This document shows, piece after piece, positions 9,467 to 19,108 of a stretch of DNA of 64,000 nucleotides. The notes below the pieces were generated by a model, which ran no database searches, was not told where the DNA came from, and saw only the letters and a program-made list of their open reading frames with translations. Each line of letters starts with the position of its first letter. Within the stretch, counting starts at the first letter, position 1. The position numbers and the translations under genes are program-made. This stretch comes from Hymenobacter radiodurans. Lineage in GTDB: Bacteria; Bacteroidota; Bacteroidia; Cytophagales; Hymenobacteraceae. The stretch spans positions 1,116,001 to 1,180,000 of the forward strand of contig NZ_CP037922.1 of the NCBI RefSeq assembly GCF_004355185.1, in the 5' to 3' direction.

Positions 9467-10366
9467 TTAATATAAATCGTCGAGCGACATGCCCAGATAC
9501 TTGCGTACGGCGCGGTAGGAGCTAAAAAAGCCAATAACACAGCCCAACACGACCATTAGCACCAGCAAAGCGCCGATTAAGCGTTCGTCGAGCAAAAGGC
9601 GAAGCTCATCTACCTGCAAGTACGCGTATTGCTGCAGCGCCAGCAGAATCAGAGCCGCCAATGCGCCGCTAACGAAGCCTTGCCAGGTAGCGCGCCGCAA
9701 AAATGGACGTTGAATAAAGAAGGAAGTGGCGCCTACTAGCTGCATGCTCCGAATAAGGAAACGCTGGGAGAATAGCGCCAACTTAATGGTATTGTTAATC
9801 AGAATGGTTACAACGAGCGTGAGTACTACGGCAAAGCCCAGTAGCACTAGGCTAAGCTTGCGGACATTCTGATTAATGCTCGTAATCAGGCTCTGTACGT
9901 ATTGTACCTCGTGCACGCCGCTTTCGGCTCGCAGCTCCTGCTCTATTTTGCGTAGGTTGAGCGAGTCGGTGTACTCGGAATTGATGCGTAGGATATAGGC
10001 ATCACGCAACGGATTATCGCCCAGAAATTGCTGAAAATCTTCGCCGGTTTGTTCAATGAACTGACGGGCACCTTCTTCCTTAGACAGGAAACGCACTTGA
10101 GGCTGCCGGTCGCGGAAGGCGATAAAGGGCTTGCTCGAAAAGGCTTGCTGCAAGCGCAGAAGCTGTGCTTCGGGGAGGTCGCGGTCTAGGTACACCTGCA
10201 TTTCCAGGTTCTCTTTTACTAGGTTGGAAAGCTTGTGGGCATGAACCAGCAGCAGCCCAAAAAGCCCAATTACCAGCAACGCCAGCGTGATACTAAACAC
10301 GACCATCGTGTGCGGGTAATTACCCAGCTTTTTCTTACGAGTGGACGAACGGGGAGGGGAAGCCAT
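9467..10366 (-). CDS. ftsX: cell division protein FtsX-like permease
   Basis: A 299-residue membrane protein with FtsX topology. A basic N-terminal tail is followed by a helix at about 21-41, a periplasmic domain of about 130 residues, then three more helices at about 175-195, 225-247 and 258-282. FtsX pairs with the ATPase FtsE to control cell-wall hydrolases at the septum. No ftsE is in the window; in many Bacteroidota the two genes are apart. The periplasmic segment MQVYLDRDLPEAQLLRL is a typical FtsX N-terminal region. It heads the ftsX-DUF3098-uppP-truB-ribF run. Confidence 0.9.
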   Translation of the reverse strand: MASPPRSSTRKKKLGNYPHTMVVFSITLALLVIGLFGLLLVHAHKLSNLVKENLEMQVYLDRDLPEAQLLRLQQAFSSKPFIAFRDRQPQVRFLSKEEGARQFIEQTGEDFQQFLGDNPLRDAYILRINSEYTDSLNLRKIEQELRAESGVHEVQYVQSLITSINQNVRKLSLVLLGFAVVLTLVVTILINNTIKLALFSQRFLIRSMQLVGATSFFIQRPFLRRATWQGFVSGALAALILLALQQYAYLQVDELRLLLDERLIGALLVLMVVLGCVIGFFSSYRAVRKYLGMSLDDLY

Positions 10367-10486
10367 GCCGCAAAGGTAGGATTAGCAATTAGCAATGAAC
10401 GCAATTACCCAATTTGAATTCGAAAAAAGCCCCCCAGGACCATCACAACGCAATCGTAGCCTTTCTCGATACAGCATAAATGCCGC

Positions 10487-13400
10487 TTACATAATGGTGC
10501 GAGGATCATCGTCGACGATGATGGCTTCGCGGGCTTTGCGGGCGGCTTCGTCGCGGCGACGGACGCGCTTACGGGCAAAAAGCTCCTGTAGCGAGTCAAA
10601 TTGCTCCGTATGCAGCAAGCTGACGGCCGCGCGGGGTTGGTTGATGGTTTCTAAGTCGCGGGGCGTAGTCTGGTAGCGGAGGCGAGCCCGAAAACGGCCG
10701 TCAGCCTGGAGATAGTATTCTAGGCTTAGGTCGCCGAGCAGGGATGTTTGGGCCGTCTGATCGATGTCGCCGGAACCTGGTACGGTGCCCAAGTTGGTGG
10801 AATTGGTAAAGCCCCCTTCGCGGGTCACGCGCAGCCGGCCATTCATAAAGCTGTAACTCAGGCGCACTTGCAACGCCTGAAGCTGCTCTTGGGAAAGCCC
10901 GTTGAGGTTGAAGTCAATCTCCAGGTTCTGGTCAATTTGAGAGGTGAGCAGACCCAGTTGCGTCGAAAGAACTTGGCCCAAGCTGTTGCCCACCGTATTG
11001 TTGCTGCCGCTCAAGGAAAGCTGCGCGAAAGAGCCGGGGGGCGAAAGCTGCTTGAAGACCAGTAAGCTGAATACTTGGCGGTTCAGCTCCTGCTCATCAT
11101 TGCGCAAAGAGTTCGTAAACGAAGCCAAATCGCCCTCCAAAGCGGAAGGAGCATCATTAAACTCAAGCCCTAGCTGAATGGCCGGTAGCAGCAACGGGCC
11201 CGTCAGGTTCATAACGGCCGTAACGGGAACCACCGCGCCCGCGCTGGGAGTAGCCGTGCCGAGCACTGGGGCCAATGACGTGCGCTGGGTGTAAGCAGCC
11301 GTTACGTTCATCTGGCCGTCCAATGGGTTGCCGTTCCAGGAAATGGTGCCGCCCGGCCGGACCACAAATTCCTTATTAATCAGGCCTTGCAAGGTGAAAT
11401 TATAAGCCCCCCGCACGATTTCAATCTGCCCGTACATATTGAATTCGCCGCGGGTATCCACGTTTAGGCGCAACTGACCCACAGCCGTGCCCCGAATTAC
11501 GTCGCCAGTGCTTTCGTCGAGAATAATCTCCACGTAAGCATCCTCGGTTACTGTCAGGTTGAAGTTGAGCTGCAGGCCCGAAAGATCCACGCGGCCAGCC
11601 GCTGCCGCTACGATGGGCACGGTGGAGGTGGTATCAGTAGGCAGATTACGATTCACAAACTTGATATAGCTGGCCTGCTCGGCTTTGGCTGCATTATCGA
11701 GGGGGAGCGAAACCCGGGTGCCGGCCTCGCTGCGTGCCGTAACGTTCACGGTTAAGTTATCGACGGGGCCGAATACGCGCGCCTCGCCCGTGCCGTAAGC
11801 GCGGCCGAAGTAGAGCTCGTTTTCCTTGCGGGTAGTATTGAGTAGCTGGAGCTTTCGGAAATCGGCACTCAGATTAAGCACCATGTTCTGAAAGCCTTGG
11901 TGTCGAATCTCCCCGTCGAGCGTGCCGGTATTGCCAAACACATCCCGCAGATTCACGTCCCGGAAGACAATACGGTCTTCGCGGAATGAGATGCGGTCGG
12001 TGAACCGGTAGGTAGTGCCCAGGTAGATGAACTTGAAGCGGCCATTACTTACATCCACATCGCCCACAAGATTGGGCGCGGCAAGCGGACCAGTCAGCCG
12101 CAGCCGACCAACGGCCGTGCCACGCATATTGTCGAAGAGCGTGCTTAGGAGCGGCTCCGCTATTTTCACCGGTGCACTATCCAGTACCGCGGTAAGGTCG
12201 AGCTGGCGGATTGGCTCGCGCGGCGCGACGGTGCCTGTCACTGTAAGTACCCGCTGTTGGCTGTTCATCACATCTAGGTTCACCCCCAGCTTACTGGTGG
12301 TATTATCCCAGTCGCTGCTGCCGGTGACGTTGCCGATCAGGATATCATCAAACCGAAGCGAATCGACGGCCAGCGAGCTATTAACAACCAAGGCTCCAAA
12401 AACGCCACTTACGGTTCCTTGCGCGTTAGCTACTCCCGTAACATTCTGCTTAGTGAGGGAGCTAAGCGTGGCCAACTCCAGATTCTGAACAGCCAGCTGT
12501 AAGGTTTTGGCCGGATCGGTGGAAATGAAACCCTGGGCACTCACTTGTTGAGCGCCATTCGAAAGAGTCAGGCTGCGAATGTCAATCTCTTTGCCTCCAT
12601 TAGAAATCAAGACTACGTTTTCAGGCGCCAGCGTCCAGTCTTTGCCCAACAGGTTGACGCCCGACTGCCGGAATATCACCTGCACGGCTTGTGGTAAAAA
12701 AGCCACTGAGCCATTAATTGCCCCCCGGTTGGTGGTGCCGGTCTGGGCGAGCGAAGTCGAAAAATTAATCTTGTCCTGATCCCAGACGCCTTCCACGTAG
12801 AAGTTCTCCGTCTCCTTCAAGAGCGGAAGTTTTTGCTTTGCGGAAGTGATGTTAGCCTGCGCGAGTATTTCGGGTTGATAGGGCAGCTTGGAGGTGAGCA
12901 GTTCCATCGACGTATTTATGGCCCGAATGCTATCGTAGCGCAGGCTGTCAAATTGCCCGGCGAGCGTAAAAATAGAAGTGGGACCATTGCGAAAAGAACC
13001 GTCAACTCGTGAGTAGTCGGATATCTCCAGCTTTGGCACAAATAGCTGAATAACCGGATTCGCACGCTTCAGATAAAGATCTAAGTCGATAGCATACTCA
13101 GGAATTGCCCCCTGACGCTTCCGGCGGTAGTAGTTAGCGGTTTCAGTGTCGTTGCTCTCGAAGTTGAGCTGATACTCCTTGATGAGCGTTTGTACGTCGC
13201 GGGCTACGGTCGTGAAATTGAAGTCGCCGTTGGCCGTAAGATTCAATACTTCGGAGCGCACGGCCACGTTGCGCTGCCCATTCTGGCGTTGGCTTACAAT
13301 ATCGAGCGTATCGATGGCCACGTTGCGGCCGGCGTAGCCTACTTTAGTTTCGCGCAGGATAATGCGGCCAATCAGGTCATCGAGCTTCAAGCCTTGGAAA

Positions 13401-15055
13401 CGCAGATCCGCTTTGGTGGCAACAGTAACGGCCTGATCGGTGAGGCCGAGGGCGCGCAGATCGGCGCGGCGTACCTGCGCGCGCACGTCGAAGGCTTGGC
13501 GGGCTTTGTTCAGGTCTACGCGGCCGTCGGCGGATATTTGCAGGGCAGGGTCATTCACAGCCAATTTACCCTCAAAGGTTTCGCGGCTGAACTGGCCATT
13601 GGTGGTGATGTTGCGGAGGCGGTAACCTTTCAGCCAAATGCTTTGCACCGTGGCATTGGCGCGCAGGCGGGCCCCTTCCGGCGTAAACCCAACGCCCTCT
13701 ACCCGGCCGCTGAAGGCAATGTCGCGCACGGTGCTCTGGTCGCCCAGAAACTTGCCCAGCTGGAAGCCCGTTGTTTTTACTTGGCCTTCATAAGTAGAAT
13801 AGCGAGGATCGGTTTTGAACTTGATGTTCACGTCCGACACCACGTTGCCAAGAGCAGTATTGAAAGAGCCGTTAGCGACGAAGTCGTTATAGAAGCCCAG
13901 AAATTGCCCTTTGAGCTGCACGGTACCTAAGCGCTGCACATAAGCCCAACCCTTCGCAGGTACGAATTTGCGGATGTCGCGCCCATCAATTACGGAGGGC
14001 TGCAAGCGCATTTCCACGAAGCTTTCCTTCAGGTTGGGCAGCCCTTCCACGTTGATGTTGCCCACCACGTGCGTGTTTTGCCCGTAGCGCACATCAAGGT
14101 TGCGGGTAGTAAAATTGGTGACGTAGCCTTTGGCCTCGCCGGAGAACAGCACCGTTTCGTTTAGGTCGCGGAGCTGGGGGGCAAAATGGGCGATGTCATC
14201 GGAGAAAAGTCGGGTGGGTCCCAGCCGCGCCGTTACGCGCACCGAATCGTTGAAGTGCGTGAAGTTGAGAAAGCGCTTATAATCGAAACGTACGTAGTCT
14301 TTGAGGTAGCTGCGGCCCACGCGCAGATCGGTGTTGGCAAACTCCCAGTAGGTGGGCGCAAACGTCATGTCAGTGTCCCAGTGCTGCACGCGGGTTTTCG
14401 AAGGCGTTTCCACGGCACGCATATCCCGAATTCGGGTGATGATGGTGTCGCCGTTCATTTTGATGCCCGAGAAGTCAGCATAGATGCTGTCGACCTGCAT
14501 GTGCGCGTAATCGATGCCATATTTGACGCGCGGCTGGTTCTGTCTCTCCAGCACAAAGCGGCCGTTGCGGAGCCCAACGCTTTGAATCTGAAAATCGAAG
14601 GGCTTCTTGACTTTGGTGGTGTCGGTGGGGCCGAGAAGACGGCGCACAGCGGATACAAACTGACTTAGGTTGGTAGAGTCGGGTGCGTCGGCGTAGGTGA
14701 CTAGGGCAAAACGCGGCTCATTTAGCACGAGTTGGCCCACGTGCAGATGGCGCGGATTTAACAGCGAAAACAGCTGGATGTCCGCTTCTGCCTGCCCAAT
14801 GTGAAACAGCTCGCCTCCGCGCCGGTCCAGCACCTGCACATTCTGGAGCAGCACCCGCGAAAACGGCCGCACATCTACCCGCCCGATGCTAACGCGCTGA
14901 CCCAGCTTATCCGACAAAAATGTGGCTGCTCGTTGTGCTACCCGCGTCTGCACGCTTGGTATCCGCAATGCCACCAACACCGTGCCCACAGCCAGCACCA
15001 CAAGCAGGAGCAGCCCCAGCAGGATTTTGAGCAGTACGGAGATAAAACGGGGCAC
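10487..15055 (-). CDS. tamB: translocation/assembly module TamB-like protein (DUF490)
   Basis: A very large protein (1522 residues) with an N-terminal signal anchor at about residues 8-30, then long beta-rich AsmA/TamB-type repeats. The C-terminal DUF490 domain is recognisable by GYNFTLQG-like and REGGFTNS-like strands. TamB proteins span the periplasm and are linked to outer-membrane protein assembly and lipid transport. The TamB partner TamA is not in the window. The last residues are basic (RKRVRRRDEAARKAREA). It is divergent from tsaD across a 305-base spacer, a common Bacteroidota arrangement. Several copies of the C6 motif lie in the gene (11035, 11406, 12720, 14175), used in different frames. 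Confidence 0.9.
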   Translation of the reverse strand: MPRFISVLLKILLGLLLLVVLAVGTVLVALRIPSVQTRVAQRAATFLSDKLGQRVSIGRVDVRPFSRVLLQNVQVLDRRGGELFHIGQAEADIQLFSLLNPRHLHVGQLVLNEPRFALVTYADAPDSTNLSQFVSAVRRLLGPTDTTKVKKPFDFQIQSVGLRNGRFVLERQNQPRVKYGIDYAHMQVDSIYADFSGIKMNGDTIITRIRDMRAVETPSKTRVQHWDTDMTFAPTYWEFANTDLRVGRSYLKDYVRFDYKRFLNFTHFNDSVRVTARLGPTRLFSDDIAHFAPQLRDLNETVLFSGEAKGYVTNFTTRNLDVRYGQNTHVVGNINVEGLPNLKESFVEMRLQPSVIDGRDIRKFVPAKGWAYVQRLGTVQLKGQFLGFYNDFVANGSFNTALGNVVSDVNIKFKTDPRYSTYEGQVKTTGFQLGKFLGDQSTVRDIAFSGRVEGVGFTPEGARLRANATVQSIWLKGYRLRNITTNGQFSRETFEGKLAVNDPALQISADGRVDLNKARQAFDVRAQVRRADLRALGLTDQAVTVATKADLRFQGLKLDDLIGRIILRETKVGYAGRNVAIDTLDIVSQRQNGQRNVAVRSEVLNLTANGDFNFTTVARDVQTLIKEYQLNFESNDTETANYYRRKRQGAIPEYAIDLDLYLKRANPVIQLFVPKLEISDYSRVDGSFRNGPTSIFTLAGQFDSLRYDSIRAINTSMELLTSKLPYQPEILAQANITSAKQKLPLLKETENFYVEGVWDQDKINFSTSLAQTGTTNRGAINGSVAFLPQAVQVIFRQSGVNLLGKDWTLAPENVVLISNGGKEIDIRSLTLSNGAQQVSAQGFISTDPAKTLQLAVQNLELATLSSLTKQNVTGVANAQGTVSGVFGALVVNSSLAVDSLRFDDILIGNVTGSSDWDNTTSKLGVNLDVMNSQQRVLTVTGTVAPREPIRQLDLTAVLDSAPVKIAEPLLSTLFDNMRGTAVGRLRLTGPLAAPNLVGDVDVSNGRFKFIYLGTTYRFTDRISFREDRIVFRDVNLRDVFGNTGTLDGEIRHQGFQNMVLNLSADFRKLQLLNTTRKENELYFGRAYGTGEARVFGPVDNLTVNVTARSEAGTRVSLPLDNAAKAEQASYIKFVNRNLPTDTTSTVPIVAAAAGRVDLSGLQLNFNLTVTEDAYVEIILDESTGDVIRGTAVGQLRLNVDTRGEFNMYGQIEIVRGAYNFTLQGLINKEFVVRPGGTISWNGNPLDGQMNVTAAYTQRTSLAPVLGTATPSAGAVVPVTAVMNLTGPLLLPAIQLGLEFNDAPSALEGDLASFTNSLRNDEQELNRQVFSLLVFKQLSPPGSFAQLSLSGSNNTVGNSLGQVLSTQLGLLTSQIDQNLEIDFNLNGLSQEQLQALQVRLSYSFMNGRLRVTREGGFTNSTNLGTVPGSGDIDQTAQTSLLGDLSLEYYLQADGRFRARLRYQTTPRDLETINQPRAAVSLLHTEQFDSLQELFARKRVRRRDEAARKAREAIIVDDDPRTIM

Positions 15056-15360
15056 GGGAAGTAAATGAGCGAGAAGGAATGTAACGACGAAGATGCTGCT
15101 TTTCAGCTAATCGTTGTCCGGCCTTGGCTGTAGGCTGGGAGAAGGGATAAAAAAGCCCCCCGCTTCGCCACAAGCGCCACTGGTAGTAAAAGCTGAACTT
15201 GAGTACGCGTCAGACCATTTAACAAGTCAGAGGTTTAATGATTTAAACGACCTTTGTCTTAAAATATGCGGCCACAGACAAAAGTAATCCGTGCCCGTTT
15301 GATTTTTTATGTTGTGTTTCCGGCCCAATGCACCACGAGGGCTTTGATTTTCTGCACGCT
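15056..15360. other. divergent intergenic region tamB/tsaD, 305 bases
   Basis: Holds promoters for tamB (-) and tsaD (+). Visible items are a variant motif AAAAAGCCCCCCG at about 15151-15162 and a minus-strand TACTTTTG box (15279-15286). No additional gene is supported. Confidence 0.5.
15279..15286 (-). promoter_or_regulatory. candidate -7 box for tamB
   Basis: The minus strand reads TACTTTTG, matching the Bacteroidota TAnnTTTG consensus. It lies about 220 bases before tamB, so it would give a long leader. No clear -33 TTG at the usual distance was found. Confidence 0.3.
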
Positions 15361-16371
15361 ATGTCATATCCTATAATTCTGGCCATCGAATCATCCTGCG
15401 ACGATACCTCGGCTGCCGTGCTGGCTGGGGGGCAAATTCGCTCTAACGTAGTTGCCACCCAGCGCGTGCACGAACAATACGGCGGCGTGGTGCCGGAGTT
15501 GGCTTCGCGGGCCCACCAGCAGCACCTGATTCCGGTGGTGCAAGAGGCGCTGCGCCAGGCTGGCGTGACTAAAGCGGACCTCGACGCGGTGGCTTTCACC
15601 CAAGGGCCGGGGCTGCTGGGCTCGTTGCTGGTTGGTAGCATGTTTGCCAAAACCTTCGCGCTGGCATTAGGTAAGCCGTTGCTGGCCGTGAATCATATGC
15701 GTGCCCACATTCTGGCGCACTTTATTAATGAGCCACGGCCCACGTTTCCCTTTTTGTGCCTCACCGTGAGCGGCGGCCACACCCAACTGGTGGTGGTAAA
15801 AGGCCCCCCAGACATGCAGGTAATCGGCCAAACCATCGACGACGCGGCCGGCGAAGCCTTCGACAAAACCGGTAAGCTACTTGGCCTGCCGTATCCGGCT
15901 GGTCCGCACCTCGATAAGCTGGCCAGTACCGGCAGCCCCACGCGTTTCCCATTTCCGGTGGGCGCGATGCCTGGCTACGATTTCTCGTTTAGCGGCCTCA
16001 AAACGGCTGTGATGTACTTTCTGCGCCAGCAAACGGCCAAGAACCCGGAGTTCATCCAGGAAAACTTACCCGACCTCTGCGCCAGCATTCAATACACCAT
16101 TATCCAAACTTTGCTGCGTCAACTCCAGCGCGCCGCCGCCGATTTGGGCTTGACACAGATTGCGCTGGCTGGCGGCGTGGCCGCGAATTCTGGTCTGCGT
16201 GCGGCTTTGCAGGCGTTGGCTGTGGAGAAAGGGTGGGCGGTATTTATTCCCGAGTTTCAGTACTGCACTGATAATGCCGCAATGGTTGCTATGACGGCTC
16301 ACTTCCAGTTTGAAGCCGGTGATTTTGCCCCCCAGCTCGTTAGCCCTGACCCACGGTTGAAGCTGGGGTAG
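15361..16371 (+). CDS. tsaD: tRNA N6-adenosine threonylcarbamoyltransferase
   Basis: A 336-residue universal enzyme that installs t6A at position 37 of ANN-decoding tRNAs, working with TsaB, TsaC and TsaE. The start MSYPIILAIESSCDDTSAAV is standard. The metal-binding HMRAH motif is at 112-116, and the C-terminal YCTDNAAMVA carries the third ligand. The ATG at 15361 is preferred over 15328, which adds 11 non-conserved residues. Three copies of the C6 motif fall in the gene at 15426, 15803 and 16327, encoding AGGQI, GPPDM and FAPQ: the same DNA word in different frames. Confidence 0.97.
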   Translation: MSYPIILAIESSCDDTSAAVLAGGQIRSNVVATQRVHEQYGGVVPELASRAHQQHLIPVVQEALRQAGVTKADLDAVAFTQGPGLLGSLLVGSMFAKTFALALGKPLLAVNHMRAHILAHFINEPRPTFPFLCLTVSGGHTQLVVVKGPPDMQVIGQTIDDAAGEAFDKTGKLLGLPYPAGPHLDKLASTGSPTRFPFPVGAMPGYDFSFSGLKTAVMYFLRQQTAKNPEFIQENLPDLCASIQYTIIQTLLRQLQRAAADLGLTQIALAGGVAANSGLRAALQALAVEKGWAVFIPEFQYCTDNAAMVAMTAHFQFEAGDFAPQLVSPDPRLKLG

Positions 16372-16397
16372 AAATGGTGCGAGTAAATAGGTAGGCG

Positions 16398-16491
16398 GTC
16401 ATGCAGAGCGGTAGCGAAGCATCTCGCGTGCTGATGTTAGGTTAGTGATCCAGCTAAACACGCGAGATGCTTCGCTACCGCTCTGCATGAC
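16398..16491. repeat. 33-bp perfect inverted repeat, REP/MITE-like element
   Basis: Arms 16398-16430 and 16459-16491 are exact reverse complements (start GTCATGCAGAGCGG) around a 28-base loop. It lies between tsaD and the thioesterase gene. The arm contains GCAGAGCGG and GAAGCATCTCGCG, which I recall from repetitive extragenic elements in Hymenobacter-like genomes. There is no T-run, so a plain terminator is less likely. Only one copy is in the window. Confidence 0.85.
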
Positions 16492-16524
16492 GGTCTGATT
16501 TCACGAGTCTTCACGTTACATGAC

Positions 16525-16938
16525 ATGAAAAACCCCTTTCAACCGGGCGACGTCAAAACTTATTCTTTCATCGTCACGGCGGCTGACTTTGCTACGATGG
16601 AAGGCCACACAGTGCACGACGTGCTAAGCACGTTTGCGCTGGGGCGAGGCATGGAGTGGGCGGGGCGGCTGTTTGTGCTGGAAATGCTGGAAGCAGGGGA
16701 GGAGGGGATTGGGACGATGCTGCACGTGGAGCACCACGCGCCGGCCTTCGCAGGCGAAACCGTTGAATTTCGCGCTACTTTTGCCGCCCTGGAAAATCGG
16801 GAACTGACTTGCGCCGTAGAAGTCCGAGTGGGTGCACGGCTGGTCGCAACTGGTCGTACCGGACAGCGCATCGTACAAAGCGAAAAACTGGCGGCTCGTT
16901 TTGCTGCCTTGCGCGCCGGTTCCCCAACATCTGCTTAA
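16525..16938 (+). CDS. hotdog-fold thioesterase, fluoroacetyl-CoA thioesterase-like
   Basis: A 137-residue protein of the hotdog thioesterase type. The region MEGHTVHDVLSTFALGRGM and HVEHHAPAFAGETVEF resembles FlK-like acyl-CoA thioesterases, in which Thr, Glu and His residues act on a small acyl-CoA. The His of the second motif is present, but I cannot assign each catalytic residue without an alignment. The substrate is probably a short acyl-CoA; fluoroacetyl-CoA specificity should not be assumed. It ends 28 bases before smpB on the same strand. Confidence 0.7.
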   Translation: MKNPFQPGDVKTYSFIVTAADFATMEGHTVHDVLSTFALGRGMEWAGRLFVLEMLEAGEEGIGTMLHVEHHAPAFAGETVEFRATFAALENRELTCAVEVRVGARLVATGRTGQRIVQSEKLAARFAALRAGSPTSA

Positions 16939-16966
16939 TCAGCGCCTCACCGCGCTTTCTATTAGT

Positions 16967-17437
16967 ATGGCCAAAGAAAAAGACGCTCCGCGCAAAGTCA
17001 ATATTGTGAATCGCCGGGCCAGCCACGAGTATTCTTTCCTGACGAAGTACGACGCGGGCATGATGCTGCAAGGCACCGAAATAAAGAGTATCCGCGACGG
17101 CAACGTGAACATGCAGGATGGCTTCTGCATTTTCCACCCCGATGGCAGCCTGTGGGTGCACAACCTGTCTATCTCCAAGTACACCGAAGGCACTTACAAC
17201 AACCACGAGCCTACCCGCGAGCGGAAATTGCTGCTCACCAAGCGTGAGTTGCGCCAGCTTTCTGATAAGAGCCAGGAGCAGGGTCTTACCATTATTCCCA
17301 TCCGTTTGTTTGTAAGCGACCGGGGTTTTGCGAAGCTCGAAATTGCGTTGGCCAAAGGCAAAAAGCTCTACGACAAGCGCGAAGACATCAAAGCCAAAGA
17401 CCAGAAGCGCGAAATGGACCGGGCGCGCGACTACTAA
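16967..17437 (+). CDS. smpB: SsrA-binding protein
   Basis: A 156-residue RNA-binding protein that brings tmRNA to stalled ribosomes. Motifs include VNRRASHEYSFLTKYDAG, LQGTEIKSIRDGNVNMQDGF and the basic C-terminal tail KKLYDKREDIKAKDQKRE, which inserts in the mRNA channel. Length is normal. The ATG at 16967 (MAKEKDAPRK) is chosen; upstream in-frame codons overlap the thioesterase gene and lack conservation. Confidence 0.97.
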   Translation: MAKEKDAPRKVNIVNRRASHEYSFLTKYDAGMMLQGTEIKSIRDGNVNMQDGFCIFHPDGSLWVHNLSISKYTEGTYNNHEPTRERKLLLTKRELRQLSDKSQEQGLTIIPIRLFVSDRGFAKLEIALAKGKKLYDKREDIKAKDQKREMDRARDY

Positions 17438-17478
17438 AGTTTAGGGCTAAATAGGGTGCATTTCCCTTATTAGGAATA

Positions 17479-17486
17479 TAGCTTTG
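17479..17486 (+). promoter_or_regulatory. candidate -7 box for the NlpC/P60 gene
   Basis: TAGCTTTG matches TAnnTTTG and lies about 90 bases before the next gene. No clear -33 element. Confidence 0.35.
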
Positions 17487-17575
17487 CCTGTGGTTGTTAG
17501 AAAACCGTTGCTACCAGACCGAATGGCCGGTAGTAGCAAGCTTTCTGGCTTCAAAACTTAAACTTTCGAACTTCC

Positions 17576-18367
17576 TTGGAATACGGAATTTGCCCCCTGA
17601 GCGTGGTGCCGGTGCGGGCCGAGCCTAATGATCGGGCCGAAATTGTCACCCAACTCATTTTTGGCGAGTGCTATACTATCGTGCTCGTTCAGGGCAATTG
17701 GTGCCAAGTGCGCATTGCCGCCGACCAATACGTGGGCTGGATGGACGTGAAGCAACACCTGCCCGTGACCAGCACCTACTTTGCCGAATGGGGCGCACAT
17801 GCCCACCCGCGCAGCCTCGATGTGGTGCAAATGGTAAGCGATTCCGACACGCGTCAGCCTATTTCCTTGGGCGCCCGCCTGCCTTTTTTTGATGGTATGA
17901 CCCTGCGTTTGGGTGAGCGGCAACTCTTTTATAATGGAGCCGCTACCAATCCGACGTCTAATGGCGACCCGGGGCGCAAAGCCGCGCTGCTTCAGAAAAT
18001 GGGCCAGGCCTTTTTGAAGGCGCCATACTTATGGGGGGGCAAAACGCTTTTCGGCGTCGACTGCTCGGGCCTCATGCAGCAGTTGTATGGCTTAGTGGAT
18101 ATCCAACTGCCCCGCGACGCCCGCCAACAGATTGACCACGGCCGTACCGTTCATTTCGTTTCGCAGACCCAGCCCGGGGATCTTGCTTTTTTTGATAATG
18201 CCGAGGGTAATATCGTGCACGTAGGCATGCTGCTGGAAGACCAGCAGATTCTGCACGCCAGCGGGGAGGTTCGCATCGACCCGCTCGACCACAATGGGAT
18301 TTACAACCGGCAGCGCCAGAAATACTCGCACAAGCTGCGCCTGATCAAGCGGCTGTTGCCGGATTGA
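17576..18367 (+). CDS. SH3-like and NlpC/P60 (C40) peptidase
   Basis: A 263-residue protein. Residues 1-70 form a bacterial SH3-like domain (VPVRAEPNDRAEIVTQL), and about 135-260 an NlpC/P60 cysteine peptidase with Cys163 in VDCSGL, His215 in IVHVGM and His227 in ILHASG. Such enzymes cleave peptidoglycan peptides, often after D-Glu. No signal peptide is seen, so it may act on recycled muropeptides in the cytoplasm. The start is a TTG: it places the conserved YGICPLSVVPVR segment at the N-terminus, and no ATG is available before it. Confidence 0.88.
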   Translation: MEYGICPLSVVPVRAEPNDRAEIVTQLIFGECYTIVLVQGNWCQVRIAADQYVGWMDVKQHLPVTSTYFAEWGAHAHPRSLDVVQMVSDSDTRQPISLGARLPFFDGMTLRLGERQLFYNGAATNPTSNGDPGRKAALLQKMGQAFLKAPYLWGGKTLFGVDCSGLMQQLYGLVDIQLPRDARQQIDHGRTVHFVSQTQPGDLAFFDNAEGNIVHVGMLLEDQQILHASGEVRIDPLDHNGIYNRQRQKYSHKLRLIKRLLPD

Positions 18368-18508
18368 AATAACGCTAAGCCAAAGCATGCTGCTATTTCT
18401 CTAAAAAAAGCCCCCCACGGCCCTAGGCTAAAGGAAACTTAACTCAGCGGCTGTTGTTAATGCGCTAAGAATCACCTAGCTTTCGCTAACCGGATTCTCC
18501 CTGAGCGT

Positions 18509-19000
18509 ATGGATCAAAAAGTGCTTGTCTTAAACGGTGACTACACCGCGATTACGCTTTGCAGCGTGCAGAAGGCTTTTGTGTTGCTTTTTTTGGACAA
18601 GGCTGAGATGATAGCCAAGTCGGATGGTACGCTGCGCTCCATTAGCCAGTCTTTCCCGAAGCCTAGTATTATCCGCTTGCAGCGCTATGTACGCGTGCCT
18701 TACAAAGGCATTGCCCTGAGTCGCCACAACATCATGAAGCGCGACCATTTTGAGTGTCAGTACTGCGGCTCAACCAAAAACCTGACGTTGGACCACGTAC
18801 TGCCTCGTTCTCGCGGTGGCGAATCGTCGTGGACAAATCTGCTCACGGCGTGTGCCCGCTGCAACCACGCTAAAGGGCATCGCACACCACACGAAGCGGG
18901 CCTCACGGTGCGGCAGCAACCCAAGAAGCCTACCTTGGCGGGCTTCCTGAAGCTCTCAGCCGGTACGATAGATCAGAACTGGCACGACTACCTGAATTGA
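18509..19000 (+). CDS. HNH endonuclease family protein
   Basis: A 163-residue protein with a complete HNH module: Cys83-x-x-Cys86, Asp95-His96 in TLDHVLPRSRGG, and Cys115-x-x-Cys118 with N119-H120. The Cys pairs should bind a structural zinc. The N-terminal MDQKVLVLNGDYTAI is typical of a stand-alone HNH group found across Bacteroidota and other phyla as chromosomal single genes. The biological role is not known, and nothing nearby suggests a phage or restriction locus. A strong hairpin follows the stop. Confidence 0.88.
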   Translation: MDQKVLVLNGDYTAITLCSVQKAFVLLFLDKAEMIAKSDGTLRSISQSFPKPSIIRLQRYVRVPYKGIALSRHNIMKRDHFECQYCGSTKNLTLDHVLPRSRGGESSWTNLLTACARCNHAKGHRTPHEAGLTVRQQPKKPTLAGFLKLSAGTIDQNWHDYLN

Positions 19001-19006
19001 GCTACG

Positions 19007-19045
19007 AATGGGGCGGTAAACGAAGGTTTGCCGCCCCATTTCCTT
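19007..19045 (+). terminator. terminator after the HNH gene
   Basis: AATGGGGCGGTAAAC pairs with GTTTGCCGCCCCATT (one T-G wobble) around a GAAG tetraloop, followed by a pyrimidine-rich TCCTTCT. It starts 7 bases after the stop. Confidence 0.75.
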
Positions 19046-19108
19046 CTCGTACCAAAAGGAATTACTGCGCTGCTTTAAACTAACCGTCGCTGGTTGAGGT
19101 TAGAGGCA

